The notes beneath the pieces are model-generated. The model ran no database searches. It was not told where the DNA came from and worked only from the letters and a program-made list of their open reading frames with translations. From positions 620,001-684,000 of the forward strand of contig NC_026659.2 of the NCBI RefSeq assembly GCF_000004075.3: a stretch of 64,000 bases of DNA, given 5' to 3'. Of this stretch, positions 24,552 through 39,000 are shown in pieces. Source of the DNA: Cucumis sativus (Eukaryota > Streptophyta > Magnoliopsida > Cucurbitales > Cucurbitaceae). The translations under genes were made by a program, and so were the position numbers. The number at the start of each line of letters is the position of its first letter. The first letter of the stretch is position 1.

Positions 24552-26155
24552 GTATATACTAAACAATCTTAACTTGTATTTCACTCGTAGTTTTTGATTT
24601 GTACAAAAGGCACCAGGTTAGATTGTAAATTGGGGATGGAATTTTTGGGACAAAATTTAGAAAAAGACCCAATGAATTTTGTCTTTGTGTTAAAAAATAT
24701 CTACTCCCTTTCAAAAGTTGCAATACATAAATATTTCAAAACTTTTATTCTAGAGGAAATTCATTGGAACATTGGATAGAAATTGATACTTTGAACAATG
24801 TGATCATGACTTGAAATAAACATTGAATCACAGTTACTATCATATCGTTTCACTTCTCAATTTTCATCCATCATTCTAGCAAATTCCAAACTCCAATCAT
24901 AGCTTTGAAAATATATCTAAAAATGGTTTAATTGAATGAGATAGAATGTGTAGGGTCAAATTGATTTTCCCCAAACGAAAAACTATTTACTTTAGTTCAT
25001 TGATTTTATCTAAATTGGTTGGAAGTGATCCAACTGCCATCCATAGAACTTCCAAACATGTCTTGATTCTACAACTTTTTAAAAGTAGAGAACAGGAAAA
25101 GAACAGAGAATGTATTTAATCTTGATTTTAATCTTGCTCCCACTTTGTTGCATCTCAATTTATAAAAAAAATGGTGTAGAAACAACAAATCTATACGAAA
25201 AAAAACGACTTATCTTCACCACAAGTAGTTAACTCGTTTGTTAAACAAGACAGCAATTATCAAATCAAAATTAATTATTTGATTTCATCTCTCTCAATTA
25301 CTGAACTATGAAAGTATTGATGGATAGTTAAACTATTAACAATTTCTGTTTGCTAATAATATGCAGGCCATTACATTCAATGGACGGCATTGGCACAAGC
25401 CACAAATGATTGATTATAAAACTGTGATCTATAGAAACCTTTTTATATTTTAATGCAATTTGACCTTTTCAATTGGTTATTAAGTGAAATTGTACTGTTT
25501 TATTTAAGTAATACAACAAAGAACAAGGAATAAAAAAGATATCAAATCACTATACAATATCGATGGATCCAAATGTTTGAACTTAATTCCTTTGAATATA
25601 CATGATCTCCACTATTAGAAAATCTATAGTTTAATAAGTTAAATTGTAAGTTAAATTTCTCATGTTCTCAAAATACTCCAAAGCTTACAAAAAATATTAG
25701 GCAAAATTATATAAAATACCGATTTCAATGTTGCATGTAAAAATTGATAAACATATTCAACTAATTGCGACGTCAATTTACATGAACATTTTTCACACAC
25801 ATCAATTGCATCCTAATTTGATAATTTAAAGACTCTCCAAACGTTTTTTCAAAGTTGAAAAGTTTCATAAGTGTAAGTGAGGGAAGACAAATGTCTTGTA
25901 TGGACGAATATGGTTATCCAATGATTCTTAGAGCTGCACTCCCATTTTAAACACTTTCATAAATTCTAAAACAAAGACATCGAAGATGCCGGCAGTGATT
26001 CTTCCATTTGTCTGAATTTTCGCTTCTAACAAAGTGTCCTCGTATTTGTTCTTAAAAGCATCATCACACATCCTCTTCAACTCCAAACCAGTCTCCATTA
26101 CCATTCATTCCATATCCAAGGAACAAGTTTCAATAAAAAAAGCAGAAACTCCACC
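24552..26155. other. Intergenic region
   Basis: No supported gene. The sequence is AT-rich and holds the 3' flank of the DUF1985-like gene and the presumed promoter of the basic proline-rich gene. The short open frame at 24594-24779 has no recognisable content. Confidence 0.4.
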
Positions 26156-27932
26156 ATGAACAATGGCAATGGCAGCAAAAACAGATGGATGATGGGTCTT
26201 CATTCAAAGGGTCGAAAGGAAAGAGACAATGAAGATCTCCATCTGTTCCGAGAGCTTTATAAGCGCGACAAGGAACGTACTGCCTGCTTCCTTCTTCCCG
26301 TCGATGACCTTGAACACAACCATGGTGGTACTTGCCAATTCCATGGTCTTCATCATTCAAACCATTCAGAGTTTTGTTAACTTTCTTGATAAGCTTATAA
26401 TTTTTTCTTTTGCAGGGAACTCTCCATTCTACAGAATTCATTCAATCAAGAAAGAATCTGGATTTGGACACCTTTTCGAAGGCAACAAAAACGACTACGA
26501 TTGGTATTAAAACTCATCTTCCTCTGATTCAGAGTTTGTTTAATCGGTAAATTTTCTTATCTAATCTTCATGAATTTGCTTAGTGAAGGCTTAAAACACC
26601 ACCAGCAACTCCTTTATTTCCATCTTTGGAAATGGAAGCCACTGCTCCTTCACATAAGAATGCTCAGAAAGAGACGCCACTTGTCCAGCCTCTCTCACAA
26701 CCACAGTCACAGGTGCTCTTTCTTTACAAAAGTTTCATCGTAGAAAGAATCATAGAAATGAGAATCTTCACTGTTTTTATCAAAAAAAATCCACACCATT
26801 GGAGATGTCCTCCTGGTCCTTTCCTTATTTAGCCAACGTGAGACTTAGGACTCAGCCGACCACATAATTAGCTCTTGATTTTCTTCTATGGTGTCTCTCA
26901 ACCCACATATATCACTTAATTATCCATTTAATCTCATCTCTCAGTATCACCAAATCCTTGGTAATTTTCTGGACAGGCTTCAAGCAATTCAGAATCAACA
27001 AAGAAAAGCAGTGGAATTGAGAAATCTCCAATCACAAAAGCAAAAATACCATCCAGATCCATCACTCCCAGTAATAGACCACGTATCAATTCATCAATTG
27101 ATCCCAAAAACACCAAAAGAACCACAAACCCATCTCCAAACCCAAACCATAGAATCGATCAGACATCACAAATAGACCTCACAGTCAAAAGAAACAACAA
27201 CATAAAACCCACAAATCTTAAAGAAAGTTACACAGATTATCTAACATCAAACCTCTTGAAAGGATCAACAAACAGTGTAAAGCCAAACCAAAACCAAAAC
27301 CCAAATCCAAGAAGTAGACCGACATCCCCAATTGTGAGATCGACAATAGCATCTCAAATTCCAGAGTTCTCAAACGAAACACCTCCAAATTTAAGGACCG
27401 ACCGATCGAGCTCGGTGACGAGAGGTCGACAACCAGAAAACGTGGAGAAATCAGAGGCGAACCCGAGAAGGCAATCGTGCTCGCCGAGCGTGACGAGGGG
27501 ACGGAAAGTGGAGGTTGCGAAACAGGAGAAGAACAGAGGAGGAAACTTGAGCAATAATGATCAGAGAAGAACTGAAACGACGAACATTCTTGGAAGTAGA
27601 ATGGTTGAGAGAGTGATGAACGCGCGAAAAGCAATTGGAAATGAGGAGAGAGATGTCAAGCCGTCGAGACGAAGAGGAATCGGAGAATTCAGGCAAACGG
27701 TACGCAATTCTTTGTTTCCATAGTCTTCCATGAATGACCCACAAAATCAAATTTGAAAATAAAGATTTATAACATTAAGCTTACAATCACTTCCCCCTGC
27801 TCCCTCCTCTTTCTTCCCAATGCTCCACCTCTTCACCATTTTTGAAAAAAAAAAAAACTTCCTTTCCAGTTTCCACCATTGAATTACGCTTACTTAAATT
27901 TAAACTCTATAATACAGATTCGTCAGAAATAA
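26156..27932 (+). CDS. Short basic Ser/Pro-rich protein of the At2g40070/At3g08670-like family
   Basis: Proposed exons are 26156-26327, 26416-26503, 26589-26712, 26977-27699 and a 15-nt last exon 27918-27932, giving 373 aa. If the last intron is not spliced, the frame stops at 27723. Family hallmarks are clear: DLHLFRELYKRDKERTACFL near residues 25-45, DYDWLKTPPATPLFPSLEME near 83-102, FSNETPPNLRT near 258, PRRQSCSPS near 291 and MVERVMNARK near 337. Related Arabidopsis proteins are about 600 aa, basic and proline-rich, and some have been described as microtubule-associated. Here the central Ser/Thr/Pro repeat is short and the usual C-terminal GFGRTLSKKSLDMAIRHM region is missing. Each junction restores conserved residues: the TG|G codon rebuilds the Trp of YDWL. 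A role with microtubules is inference. Confidence 0.82.
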
Positions 27933-28513
27933 GAGTGAGAGAAATGATCAGTTCTTCATCATAAGGATGTTCAACAAGAAATGCAAAGATCGTACAAGTC
28001 AAATGATATAGTGTGGTCGACATGTAAAATATTGTATTTGTGATACATAATCTCTTACGTTTACCTTTTGCTATTATTATTACTTTTACTTATATACTAT
28101 TTGTGTTCACGATTACTTCTACAAATAGTATTTAGAGCAATGGTAATGATTTTGGTTGTAACATGTCAATATTATTTTGAAATAAATTAGTTGTTGTATA
28201 GATGTATTTGGAATGTAATTACCATATTAATTTACAATAGCTAACCTCCCTCCAAAAAAAAAAAAAAAAACCTATAACTATGCATTCGTATCTTGAATGT
28301 TCTTCGAAATAACTATAATTAACATACATAATATAACATAGGAAATTTAGAATTAAAGATTATATAAACTAAAATGGACTAAAATTAGTTTTTTTTTTCT
28401 TTTTTTGGTAAGAAAGTATTATTGATTTGATGAAGCTAAGTGGGGATACCCTATACAATACTTAGCGTTCTTAGATTCGATTGTTGGATCAAGGCCTAAA
28501 TGGTAGTTTAGAT

Positions 28514-28532
28514 TATTGGGCCTGGCCCAATA
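28514..28532. repeat. 19-bp perfect palindrome built on TTGGGCC/GGCCCAA
   Basis: TATTGGGCC and GGCCCAATA flank a single central T. The arms each contain a TGGGCC site II-like core. It could be a binding site for TCP-type factors or part of an old repeat; no adjacent gene is seen. Confidence 0.5.
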
Positions 28533-31500
28533 TGTTTATTTATTTAAACCGACTTGTTTTTCAGTAGTATCACACTCAAAATATTTTTATGGAATTAAAA
28601 AGAATCTAAAATTCAAAATATATGGTTTTACAAATAAATGATGAAGCAGATGAATATATTACAATTGAGGGAGAAGAAGTGATTGCCTGTTCATGGAAGT
28701 AAAGGGACCCATTGAGAAAATTATATATATTTGGACAATAAGTTGACTTGGAATAAACAAAAATTGGTGGGGCCAAAATAAATGGAACTTAATTAAAATC
28801 ACTTCTCAATATGACAATACATTGTATTTCTCTTCTAAGGGAGGAAAGCTTTTGATTTCATATCATTCTTCTCTTTTCTTTTATAGATTTTAGATTGAGG
28901 ATGAATATCAACATTTCACTATTTACATTAAACTAGATCGTGTAAAACAAAAGGTAAGTAATTAAAGAAATTCATGCATATGAAGTGAGCGTGAGCTTGG
29001 TTGGTGGGATGGAAATTCAATTCCTTACATCCATTTGTTGTTGTACTAGAAAACGATAGTATTTTAAAGATATTAACGGAATCATACATAAAGCTAGTAT
29101 ACATTCATTTCGAATTAAGAAGATAAATGATCGTACCTTCAGTTGAATTTGAATCGACGACGTAGAGAGAGTTTGAATAAATACATCCAAAACAACAGCA
29201 CTACCAAAATCATACCAAAATGGAGTCACTCTCTTTCTTTTTATACACACACTAACATAAAGATAATAATTAGAATTGAAGTGATCACGTCTCTTCCCAT
29301 AAGTGCTTATATCTTTAATTACTACTTAAGCACTTAACCCTAATCTGTGAAATGTGAATTATATTCAAAAGAATATGGACCTCCAAAAACATGATGAAAT
29401 AGTTTACTACTATTATGACACATGCCCAAATTTTACTTTATATAATGTCAAATCTATCCCTAGCAAATTAGTCTTGCATGCACTTATATAGATAGATGCA
29501 TGATGAGTGAATATATGAGGTCCAAGTTTTATATTTCCCAATGCTCACAATTTCTAAAGGAAGTTTCAAGTGTTTTGTGGGGAAAATTCAAAAGAAAACA
29601 TCATTATTTGGAGAATATTAATTGAAAAAACAACAAAAGTAATGAAGAAAAATAATCCATATGTGGTTATTGATTATAGTGAAATAGGAACTCATTCATA
29701 ATTTTCATTGGACCCAAACCAAAGAATGTTTTAGAATATGACATATCAAATAAGAAGGAATGGTAGGGGTTGACAAATTTGTTGGCTTTCCACTCAAAAA
29801 CTCTCAAATCTAAAGGCCACAAAATTTAAGCACTTTTGTGTATTGTGGTTTAGAAGTGGAGGCCAAACCCCACATGCTTTTTTTTTTTTTTTTTTTTTCT
29901 ATTATTACTATTTTTTATTTGGCTTAATAGAGAAAAGTAAAGAGAATGTCAACTAATTATATTGAATTGAATACATCCACTTTTTCTTATTTATTTTTTG
30001 AAAAAACTTTTGAGTGCATCATAATAATGCAAGAGTTATGATTAACATTGAAGTTTTCTCCATTCTTCTTCTCCTTTTTTTATCATCTTTTATCTTTTCT
30101 TTCTTTTACCATTTTGATATAATAAAGTTTGCTTCGTTATTTTCATTCTAAATATAGTTTCTTTTTTATATTAAATGTTCACAAGAATCATGAGTCTGTT
30201 TGTATAATAAATATAAGTTTGTTATATTAATAGTTACATTTTCAATGGTCTAATTTTCTATGACAATCAACTTCGTTTTTGAGCTATTCAAGTTGTAATT
30301 AAGATCGTTTTATAAAATTAATTATTTTTTTAATTTTAAGATGGGTTGTCTACCTTACTATATTTTAAAACTCAATTAATTTTTAAATTTTTTTGTAATG
30401 GAAAAATTGAAAATTAAAAATCTATGTAATTAAAATAAAATACAAACATGGCACACTTCCAATTATTGTATTTAACCAATATTTTATATTCAACCATTTG
30501 ATATAATTAAGTTTATAATTATTACTCTCGCATCTAATTGTTTTATGTCTTCAAGAATGTTTTTAGAAAACCAAGAAAAAAAATATAGCTTTTATTTTAG
30601 GAATTTGGTTAAAGATATTCAAGTGTCTATTTAGGTAAAATGAAATAATGATGTCAAAAAATTCATTTAAAAAATAAATATGAAATAGTTGAAGACAAGA
30701 CCCACTTAGTTAACTAATAATTAATGGATAATATAATCAACTAATTTCTACAAAAATATTAAATCAATATTTAAATATACATTATTGATTTTGCTCTCAT
30801 TATTGCATAAAATATTCCTAGGTTTCTTTAAGCTTTGAACGAGAATGTATTTAATTTATAGTGGAATTTGTCAACTTTGTTTAGCTTTGTTGAATTATAA
30901 CTTGAATAAAATTGAGTACAATATTGAGTTCATCCCCTCTTCTTGAAATCTCTATGTTAATATATAATTTTTTCTTTCTTCATGTCTGAATGACAAAATA
31001 GTCAAATATTAACAGTTCATTATAATAATAAATAAATAAATAAATAAAATATAGGCTTCATCAAAAGAAATGTTGGCTCATCACTTTTGAATTATTTGTA
31101 AATAAAGTATTAAAATGTTGACATAAATTCATTCATAAATGGATTTTTATTAATTTCGTCTATGTATGTATGTTCTTTTTTGAATTGTGAATGATAATTG
31201 TAACAATATTTAAAATGAAATTATCATTTATATTAAAAAAAAATTATTGTCCACTTTGAAGTTTTTAGTAAAAACTATGCAAATGCAAATGTCCAATTAC
31301 TTTAAAAAAATTTAGACTTCTATATTTTCATACATGAAATAAAATTATGTATAATCATGTCCTTAAGAGAATGTTCTTAATCACTAAGCAGAACGTTTTC
31401 ATATTTATGGTTAATTACCAATTAATAATTAGTAATAATGCACACAAACATATAGAATAAAAGAAGTGGGAGATGACAAAAGTGAGCATTAAGCACTTAA

Positions 31501-33026
31501 TCATAATCATAATTAACATCTAATATAGGTGATATGCATAAACTTTAAAGTTCACATTTTTTACATTTTAATTTTGTATCTAATAATAGGTTACCGACAT
31601 ATTTGATAATTTAACAATATTATCTATTGATCCACTAGACTCTAAAATTGAAAGTTAAGGTTTGATTAGACACAAATTTTAATTTTACTCTAAACATATA
31701 CTAATTCATATCTAAAAATTTTCAAGTATAGTCATAGTCTATATATAGTTCTTATTAAGGGTTTGGGTTTAAAAATGTAGTGTATACAAATTAAAAGTTC
31801 AAGAACATATTAATTCTTCTAAACCCCATTAGATACATATAGTTGTAAATGATTACATACAAATAAAACACAAGTTTCTGTAATCAACTTTAAAAAAAAG
31901 TATGCCAAACAATGGAAATAGTTGACAATAATTAAGTACATAGGTGACAATATTTTTCACACTTCGAGATTTGGGTGTGGAAACTTCTTAACAACCCAAA
32001 ATTCTTAACTATTGATTTTGGGATATGGTCCAAATCATATGATGATGTCTTGCATTAAGCAGTTGTTGCTTATGGCCAACTTCAAAAGCTTTGAGAAAAG
32101 AAAGGAAAAAGGGAAATTAATGAATTGTAAGATCACAAACACAAAAGAATATAATAAAAAGGAATTAGAAGAAATATATATATATAATAAGCAAAAAGAA
32201 GCAACAAAAAAGGATGAGCACCATGATGAATGAAGATCAAGAATCTCACTTAACAGTCAGCATCAACATTTTCCACTACCAAATGAAAATAAAATAAAAA
32301 AGGGATCAAAGAGAAAATAAAAACCTCAAATACAAACATAAACCCTAATTTCATATATATAGTCAAACCTATTCAATTCTATGCTGTACCTTTCCCATAT
32401 TCAATCATTCTAAGTCTCTAGATGGCCTTCCATCACACAAAAAAGGGCCTTTTCTTCCTTTTAACTCTTTCCAAATTTTGAGTATCATTCACACCACTTT
32501 TTACAATTAAATAAAATAATAATAATATATTTCTTTTAAATAATTGAAATTATTACATGGGGTAGGAGGGATGAGTGTGTTAACACTTTTAATTACACTC
32601 AAACTTAACATACTTTAATTTTAAGTAATAAAAGACTCTTAATTTTGTTCTTAAGTTCTTTTTTATTAAGTACTTAGTTAAAACATCCATTATATAAGGA
32701 TGTATGTACTAATTTCTTATAAGTTACTTGCATAAACATGAACATTTAAAAGAGAATTAACTTTTTATTTTGTCTTTGACCTCTGTGTTCACGTTGAATC
32801 TAGATGAAATGTTACATTTTGAAAGAAAATGAAATTTAAAGATTTTAAATTGAAAGCACTTTCTAATTTTTGTTTCTTTAAAAAGTATTTCTTTGTGCAT
32901 TCTTTCTTCTTCTTCTTTTTTTTTTTTTTTTTGGTTTATTTTAAACATAAAATCCTTATAATTGGTAATCGAGTGTGAATATTCGAGATAGAGATTTATT
33001 TCAATTAACTATTTGAAAAAAAAATG

Positions 33027-33052
33027 TATATATATATATATATATATATATA
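33027..33052. repeat. (TA)13 microsatellite
   Basis: Uninterrupted TA dinucleotide run in intergenic DNA, likely length-polymorphic. Confidence 0.9.
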
Positions 33053-36000
33053 ATCATAAAAACCTACCTAACATATACCACAAAAAAGTATTTTAAAAAG
33101 TGCTTCTAATAAAACACATTTAAATAGTGTTTTCCTTTTGTTTTGTTAGAAAAAGTGCTTCAAACAAAAATATATTTTTTCCAAAGTCATATATTTAATA
33201 AAAAAAAATATTCATACTAGGCAAGAGAACAAGAAAAGCCAAGGATAATAGAATTGAAAAAGAAAAGTGGATTTTTATTGGGGTGTAAAAGAGTGGCCCA
33301 AAATTAAAGAGGAGGGAAGAAAGCAATAATAATTAGTAGTAATTATTATATTTTCCAATAAAATAAAATAAAAATAAATAGTGATAGTAATAATAAAGCA
33401 CAAAGCTCTGCCAAACCAAATCATAAATTTAAATTTTGTGAAAGTCACAATTTCAAAAACTGAAAATTCCTTTTCTTTTCAATTTTTCATATATATTATT
33501 GGATTCTTAGAATCGTGATTCAACCTTTGCTATTTTAAAAACACTCTTCCACTATGTTCTGTCCCCCAACTCTATAATTCTAAACTACACCTCTTAATTG
33601 AGCTTAATAGAGTTAATTTTAGTCTTCAAAATATGTAAACACAAAAGATAATTATATGCATAGTTGAATTATTAATTATTATTGATTAATTTTATATGCA
33701 TGCTGCCATGTTGTAAAATTTTTACAATTTTCTTTGTTCAGAAAATTATTAATGGACCTCCAAGGAAGTTATTTCCAATTATATTATACCTACGTTTACT
33801 TCCATAAAAAATATATATATTTCACAATTTTTTTGAAACAAATACATCACATATATAAAATAACCTAAAAAGTAAACTTGTGGATAACTTTTCTAAAAAA
33901 AACATTTTCCCTAATTTTTCTAGAACTCTTCTATAGACTATAAACTTAATTTTCATAAATCAAAAACTAAAAAAAATAAAAGGTGAATTTCTTATAAACT
34001 TTCTAATACTCCTGAAACTAAGTTATGGCTTATTGTGAATCAATTTTATAAAAGATTATAATCTTAATTAAAATTGTTAATTAAATAATCTTAACCTGAA
34101 TGTAGTAAATAGTCTAAAGAATATTAAAAGTGGGGAATGATGTGCGTAGAAATCGAATGAATGCATTTGGGACGTGGGTATAGTATAAAATCAATAAAAT
34201 ACATTATCTAGAAAAATCAATAAGAAACAAAAAGTTTATAAATGATCTAAATCTTAAATAATATTTTTCGAAATTGAATTAAATGTACGGAGTCAAATAG
34301 GGGGGAAAACTATGTTCATTCAAAATAATAATTAATGACAATAATAATAGTTTCATTAGAGAAATTATAAGTATTAAGTACAATTTATTTTTAGAATTTA
34401 ATAACTTGGGCTGGCTTGTTTTGTCACCGCCTACATCGCTGGGAAGCTCCATGGCCTACTCAATAAAATAAAAGAACTAAATAATAATAAATATGCCGTA
34501 AATGTAATTATAATATTATAAACGTAGATATTCATAACCATATATACTCTAATTTAATTTTATGTTGTAATATTTAGTTTATTAAATTTAATAATGTAAT
34601 TTTATATCAGGACATGTCCTATAGAGATGTGGTGTAATATTATTTTTTTTTTCTCTTCCAAATTTGCTCTATTTGTTATTATTGTTTATTTTATAATAAA
34701 TAAATAAAAGATTCCAAATTAGTGGGACTAAGGGAAGTAATTAAAAGAAGTTAAGAACGTGATTAAAGTACTAATTGCAAAAGCATTTTCTATAAATACT
34801 TTAGCCTTGTCTTTCGCTACATCCCTCCACCATTCTTCCATCTTTATTCTTTCTTCCAATTTTTTATTTCCCTCTTTTTTATATATATATTTAATATAAT
34901 ATTATTTCAACTTTATGTATATTTTAGTATCTTTATTGTTTTTAGTTGTTAAATTATTATAAACCAAATAATACTTTTAAATGTTTTATTTTAACTATTG
35001 AAGAAGTTTGAATTAGTTTAATTTGTTTTAGGAAACACCGACTGAATTAAGTTTGTATTACTAAGTTCATACCCTCTCAATTTTCTATCATTTTTTTAAT
35101 GGTTTTTTGCTAATCCTAATTAACCTCCAAATTTTTTACTTTTCAGATTATTTTAAATCTTATTCTCTCAAGTAACACATAAAGTCGAATTTTTTTCATC
35201 CATGAGTTTAACAACAAAATCATTTAAGTGTTTGTTTCGAAAAATTTTCAAACTTTTTAAGTATTAATAAATAAAACATTTTAAAATTTCAAGGATTTAA
35301 TTTATAATATAACTTTTTTTTTCTCTAATCAGGGTGGTGAGTACTAAAATATGTAAAACTAAAATGTCTAATAAAGTTAGTTGATCAAAGTGTGTTAAAT
35401 AACTCGTAGAAAGAAAAATAAATTGTCTTGAATCGATGTTGAATAATAATAAAATATAAAGTAGCATTTAAATAAACCAATATTATATATATTTACAAAC
35501 TGTTCTTAAAATTATCTTCTTTAGTTCAATAATGTTATTATAATCGTTATCATTGGTCATTATTTCAACTTTAATTACGTGAAAATGAAGCCAAATTATA
35601 TATATATATACACACATTTAGATATGTTTATACTTTTACTTGCTTTTCAATTGGAAAATGGTCTTACGACTTTTAGTATATGGTTTAATTTTAACATTAA
35701 ATCTCTCTATTATTGCACATTTTATTTTTGTATCAAACTAAATAATAATGCCCAAAATCTTTGAACCATTTAAAACAATCTCATTACATTGACTTAGCAA
35801 CAATTAAGGATGAAATTAATTCCATCAAATTGCTAACTCTCATCATAGTTGAATTTTTATTTCCACGAGATTTAGAGTTAAGTTATGTATATATTATGGC
35901 TTCCTTTCATATTAACTCTACATATTTTTAGTAATTAATTATATCAAATTTGATATTTTTATTAAACCAAATGACGTTAAAGATACTTATATATTATAAA

Positions 36001-39000
36001 AAAAAATATATCATTCAATATTGACCATAAACTTAATTATTGTATTTGTTTTACAAAATAAATATATTAATTATAAAGTAAATTTTTATATATCTACACA
36101 CAATTAAAACGAAAGGAAACAAAAGTTTTTAAAAGTTTGTCTTCGAGATTTGACGTCCTTTTAAGATGTTCCTTGAAGCGGTATCTCTATAATTAGATGC
36201 TTGAACATCTTATACTATCAAAAAATAAACATAATAATTTAGATATTTCTCTAAAAAAAATTAGATTCTTTTCAAACAAACAGTCCCTAAATTTATTTAA
36301 TTAGTAGACGAAAAAAATAATGCTAATTAGCTTTCAAAATAATCACTAATACTACATCAAAAGGCAACTAGGAGCCTAGACATAAACAATTCTAATACTT
36401 TTTCTTTTTAATACTTCAACTATGCATGTTTGATACCTTTGTAAGCAATATTTTTAATGTTTAACATTTTAAGAAAATAATCATTCTACAGCAAAACGAT
36501 GAAAAAGGTTTAATTTATTATTGTTAAAATTCATAGTTAATTAGTCGTTATACCTTTTTAAAAAAATTAAAAATGGAAGTTTATGTATAGGTTTAATTTT
36601 TACTACTTTTTGTTTGTTTAAACTATTTCAATAATATATATGATTGTTATGTTGGCATAATAATGGGTGGGTGGAGTTCATTGCTCACTTCCAAATGGAA
36701 AAAAAAATTGAAAGAAAAAAAAAACTCAATCCACCCTCAATAATAAGCACTTACATGTGATTATAGTTAATAATCTTTAATTTATATAAAAATATATTGG
36801 AAAGTTTTGTATTAATTAGATATCCTAAGTCAACTTGATTTCTATACTATTCTTAAATGACATCACAAATATCATAGAAAAATAGTCATTTAAAAACTCG
36901 ATAATAACAACAATTGATTATATAAATCTTATTTGTTGACGAAACAGTTGAGAGAGATAGCTTCCAAAATAAAATTCTCACGAAAAATACGTTTGTTATC
37001 AATGGTCATAATTATATAACGTTAAAAAGTATATTTCTCTCGACGTTGTACAATACATATATTGATTAGACTCTTAGTAATTAGATCTACGACTACTTTA
37101 AATTTATGAGATTAAAAGTTTAAATTACTTTATATCTTCAAAAATAATAGGTAAGTAAAGCTTCCTTTAGTTATAATAAAAAGTATCAACTAATAACTAT
37201 ATTAAAAATACAACTAACTTTAGTCAAATACTAGAGTCTAAACTTATACATATGATTTCAATATATAATTTAATTGTGGGATATTTCTATTTCTCAACCT
37301 CATAATGCATCACAACTATTATTTTGTATTATAAGATAAGATGAGGAATTACTTGGAACTCTTAGCTTTTTCAACTATCTAATTTGTCATATAGTTAGCA
37401 ATAATGTACTTTTCCTAATCTATGATACATGTTGGCCAAATGTGACATGTACTATATGTCCAACATGGTCTATACCCTCCAAATCATATCATTGGTTATT
37501 TAGCATTTTACTCTTTTAGCCCCTTATGAACTCAACTTCATAACCATGCATGTGAATTAAACTATTTAATTTCATATATACTTCACCTTCTCCTCTTTTC
37601 TCTTTTACATTTGATTTTAAATTACAAGGCCCTTTGTCTATTTCATATTTTAATTAACGAGCATGAAACCAAAGTTGAGATATCGCAAATATATATAAAT
37701 GTGATTTTAATTTAGTTACGTTTCTTTACCGATCCATTACACTAGTGTGCAAAATCTTTCATAATAACAATAAATATTTAATAAACTAATAAATCATTTA
37801 ATGATGGTGTCAAATAATAAATAATAGGTAACACTAACATATTTTACAAATATTATATAAAATATCCAAAGTTTTTATAGGTAAATTTAAAATTGTCACC
37901 TAATGTTTCTGTACAATTATAAGTGAAATCAAATCATATACAAAATTGACAAACTTCAGGGTCCAATCTATTATTTTTTCTTCAACTTTTTCGATAACCA
38001 TCTTACCCAATGGATGTGGTTTCAACATCATCTTTTGTCCGTACATTACATATTACATTTTTTTTCTTCTTGAAATTAAAAGTTAAATTCTTTTATGGTT
38101 CTAAAATACATGTTAACAAAGTAAAATCAATTGTCAAAATATATGATAAAATTTGTATTATTGACCTTAAAGCTTAAGTCGAAGGTTTGACGAAAATTAA
38201 AAATTAAAAATTAAAGAAAGAAAAACAAAATAAATTAACTTTTGTGCATTTAGTATTTATTATTGTTTTTTCTGACTCCCATTATTGATAGGAAGGTTGG
38301 TTTGAGAAAAGCAATGACAATGATGAATCAATAAATAATAACAATAACAATAATTAGCTCTAGCACGATTGAATTAATTTAATTCACACATTCCAAATAT
38401 AACCCATGAATCCCCTAAATCTTTTCACAAAAGTTTGTGATTTTTTTAAAAAAATAAAATTTTCTTTAATAATTTGATTACGTTTAACAAAATGCATCCT
38501 ACACCACAAAAAGAAACAAATCAAGAGCCATAAATAAAAGTCATCAAAGCCATAATGTTTTCTTTTCCTTTTGTGAGTTTGGTAAAAGTGGAGTTTGAAA
38601 ATTTTAACCTTCAAAAAAGTTTTTGTTAATACTTTTAACTAATTAAATTATATTTACATACATGTGTATATATATACCTCAAGTTTAAATAAAATATATT
38701 TCAAAATTTTTAGCTGAATTAGACTTATGTTTTATAGTACTATGATTATTTCTCATGACGAGTGTAGTCGAATATATGGTATAGCTAGACATGTATCTTT
38801 GTGACACTTTACTTCAATGATTTTGTAACGTTATAATAATACTATTTAAACAAAGTAACAACAATTAACGTATATCTAAATTTTAAAAATGTAAAAAAAA
38901 AAAAAAAAAAAATCTTCAACTTAATTTTTTTTTAAAAAAAAGCTCGTTTATATTAACAAGTCTTTCCCCCTAAAAAAAGAATAGTATTTTTCTATATAAA

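Noticed and set aside
27218-27634. Long minus-strand open frame
   Set aside because: It is the antisense shadow of the main exon of the basic proline-rich gene, whose sense frame carries clear family motifs.
29790-29870. Possible hairpin with CCACAA/TTGTGG arms
   Set aside because: The stem is about 11 bp with a bulge, too short for a miRNA precursor and expected by chance in this composition.
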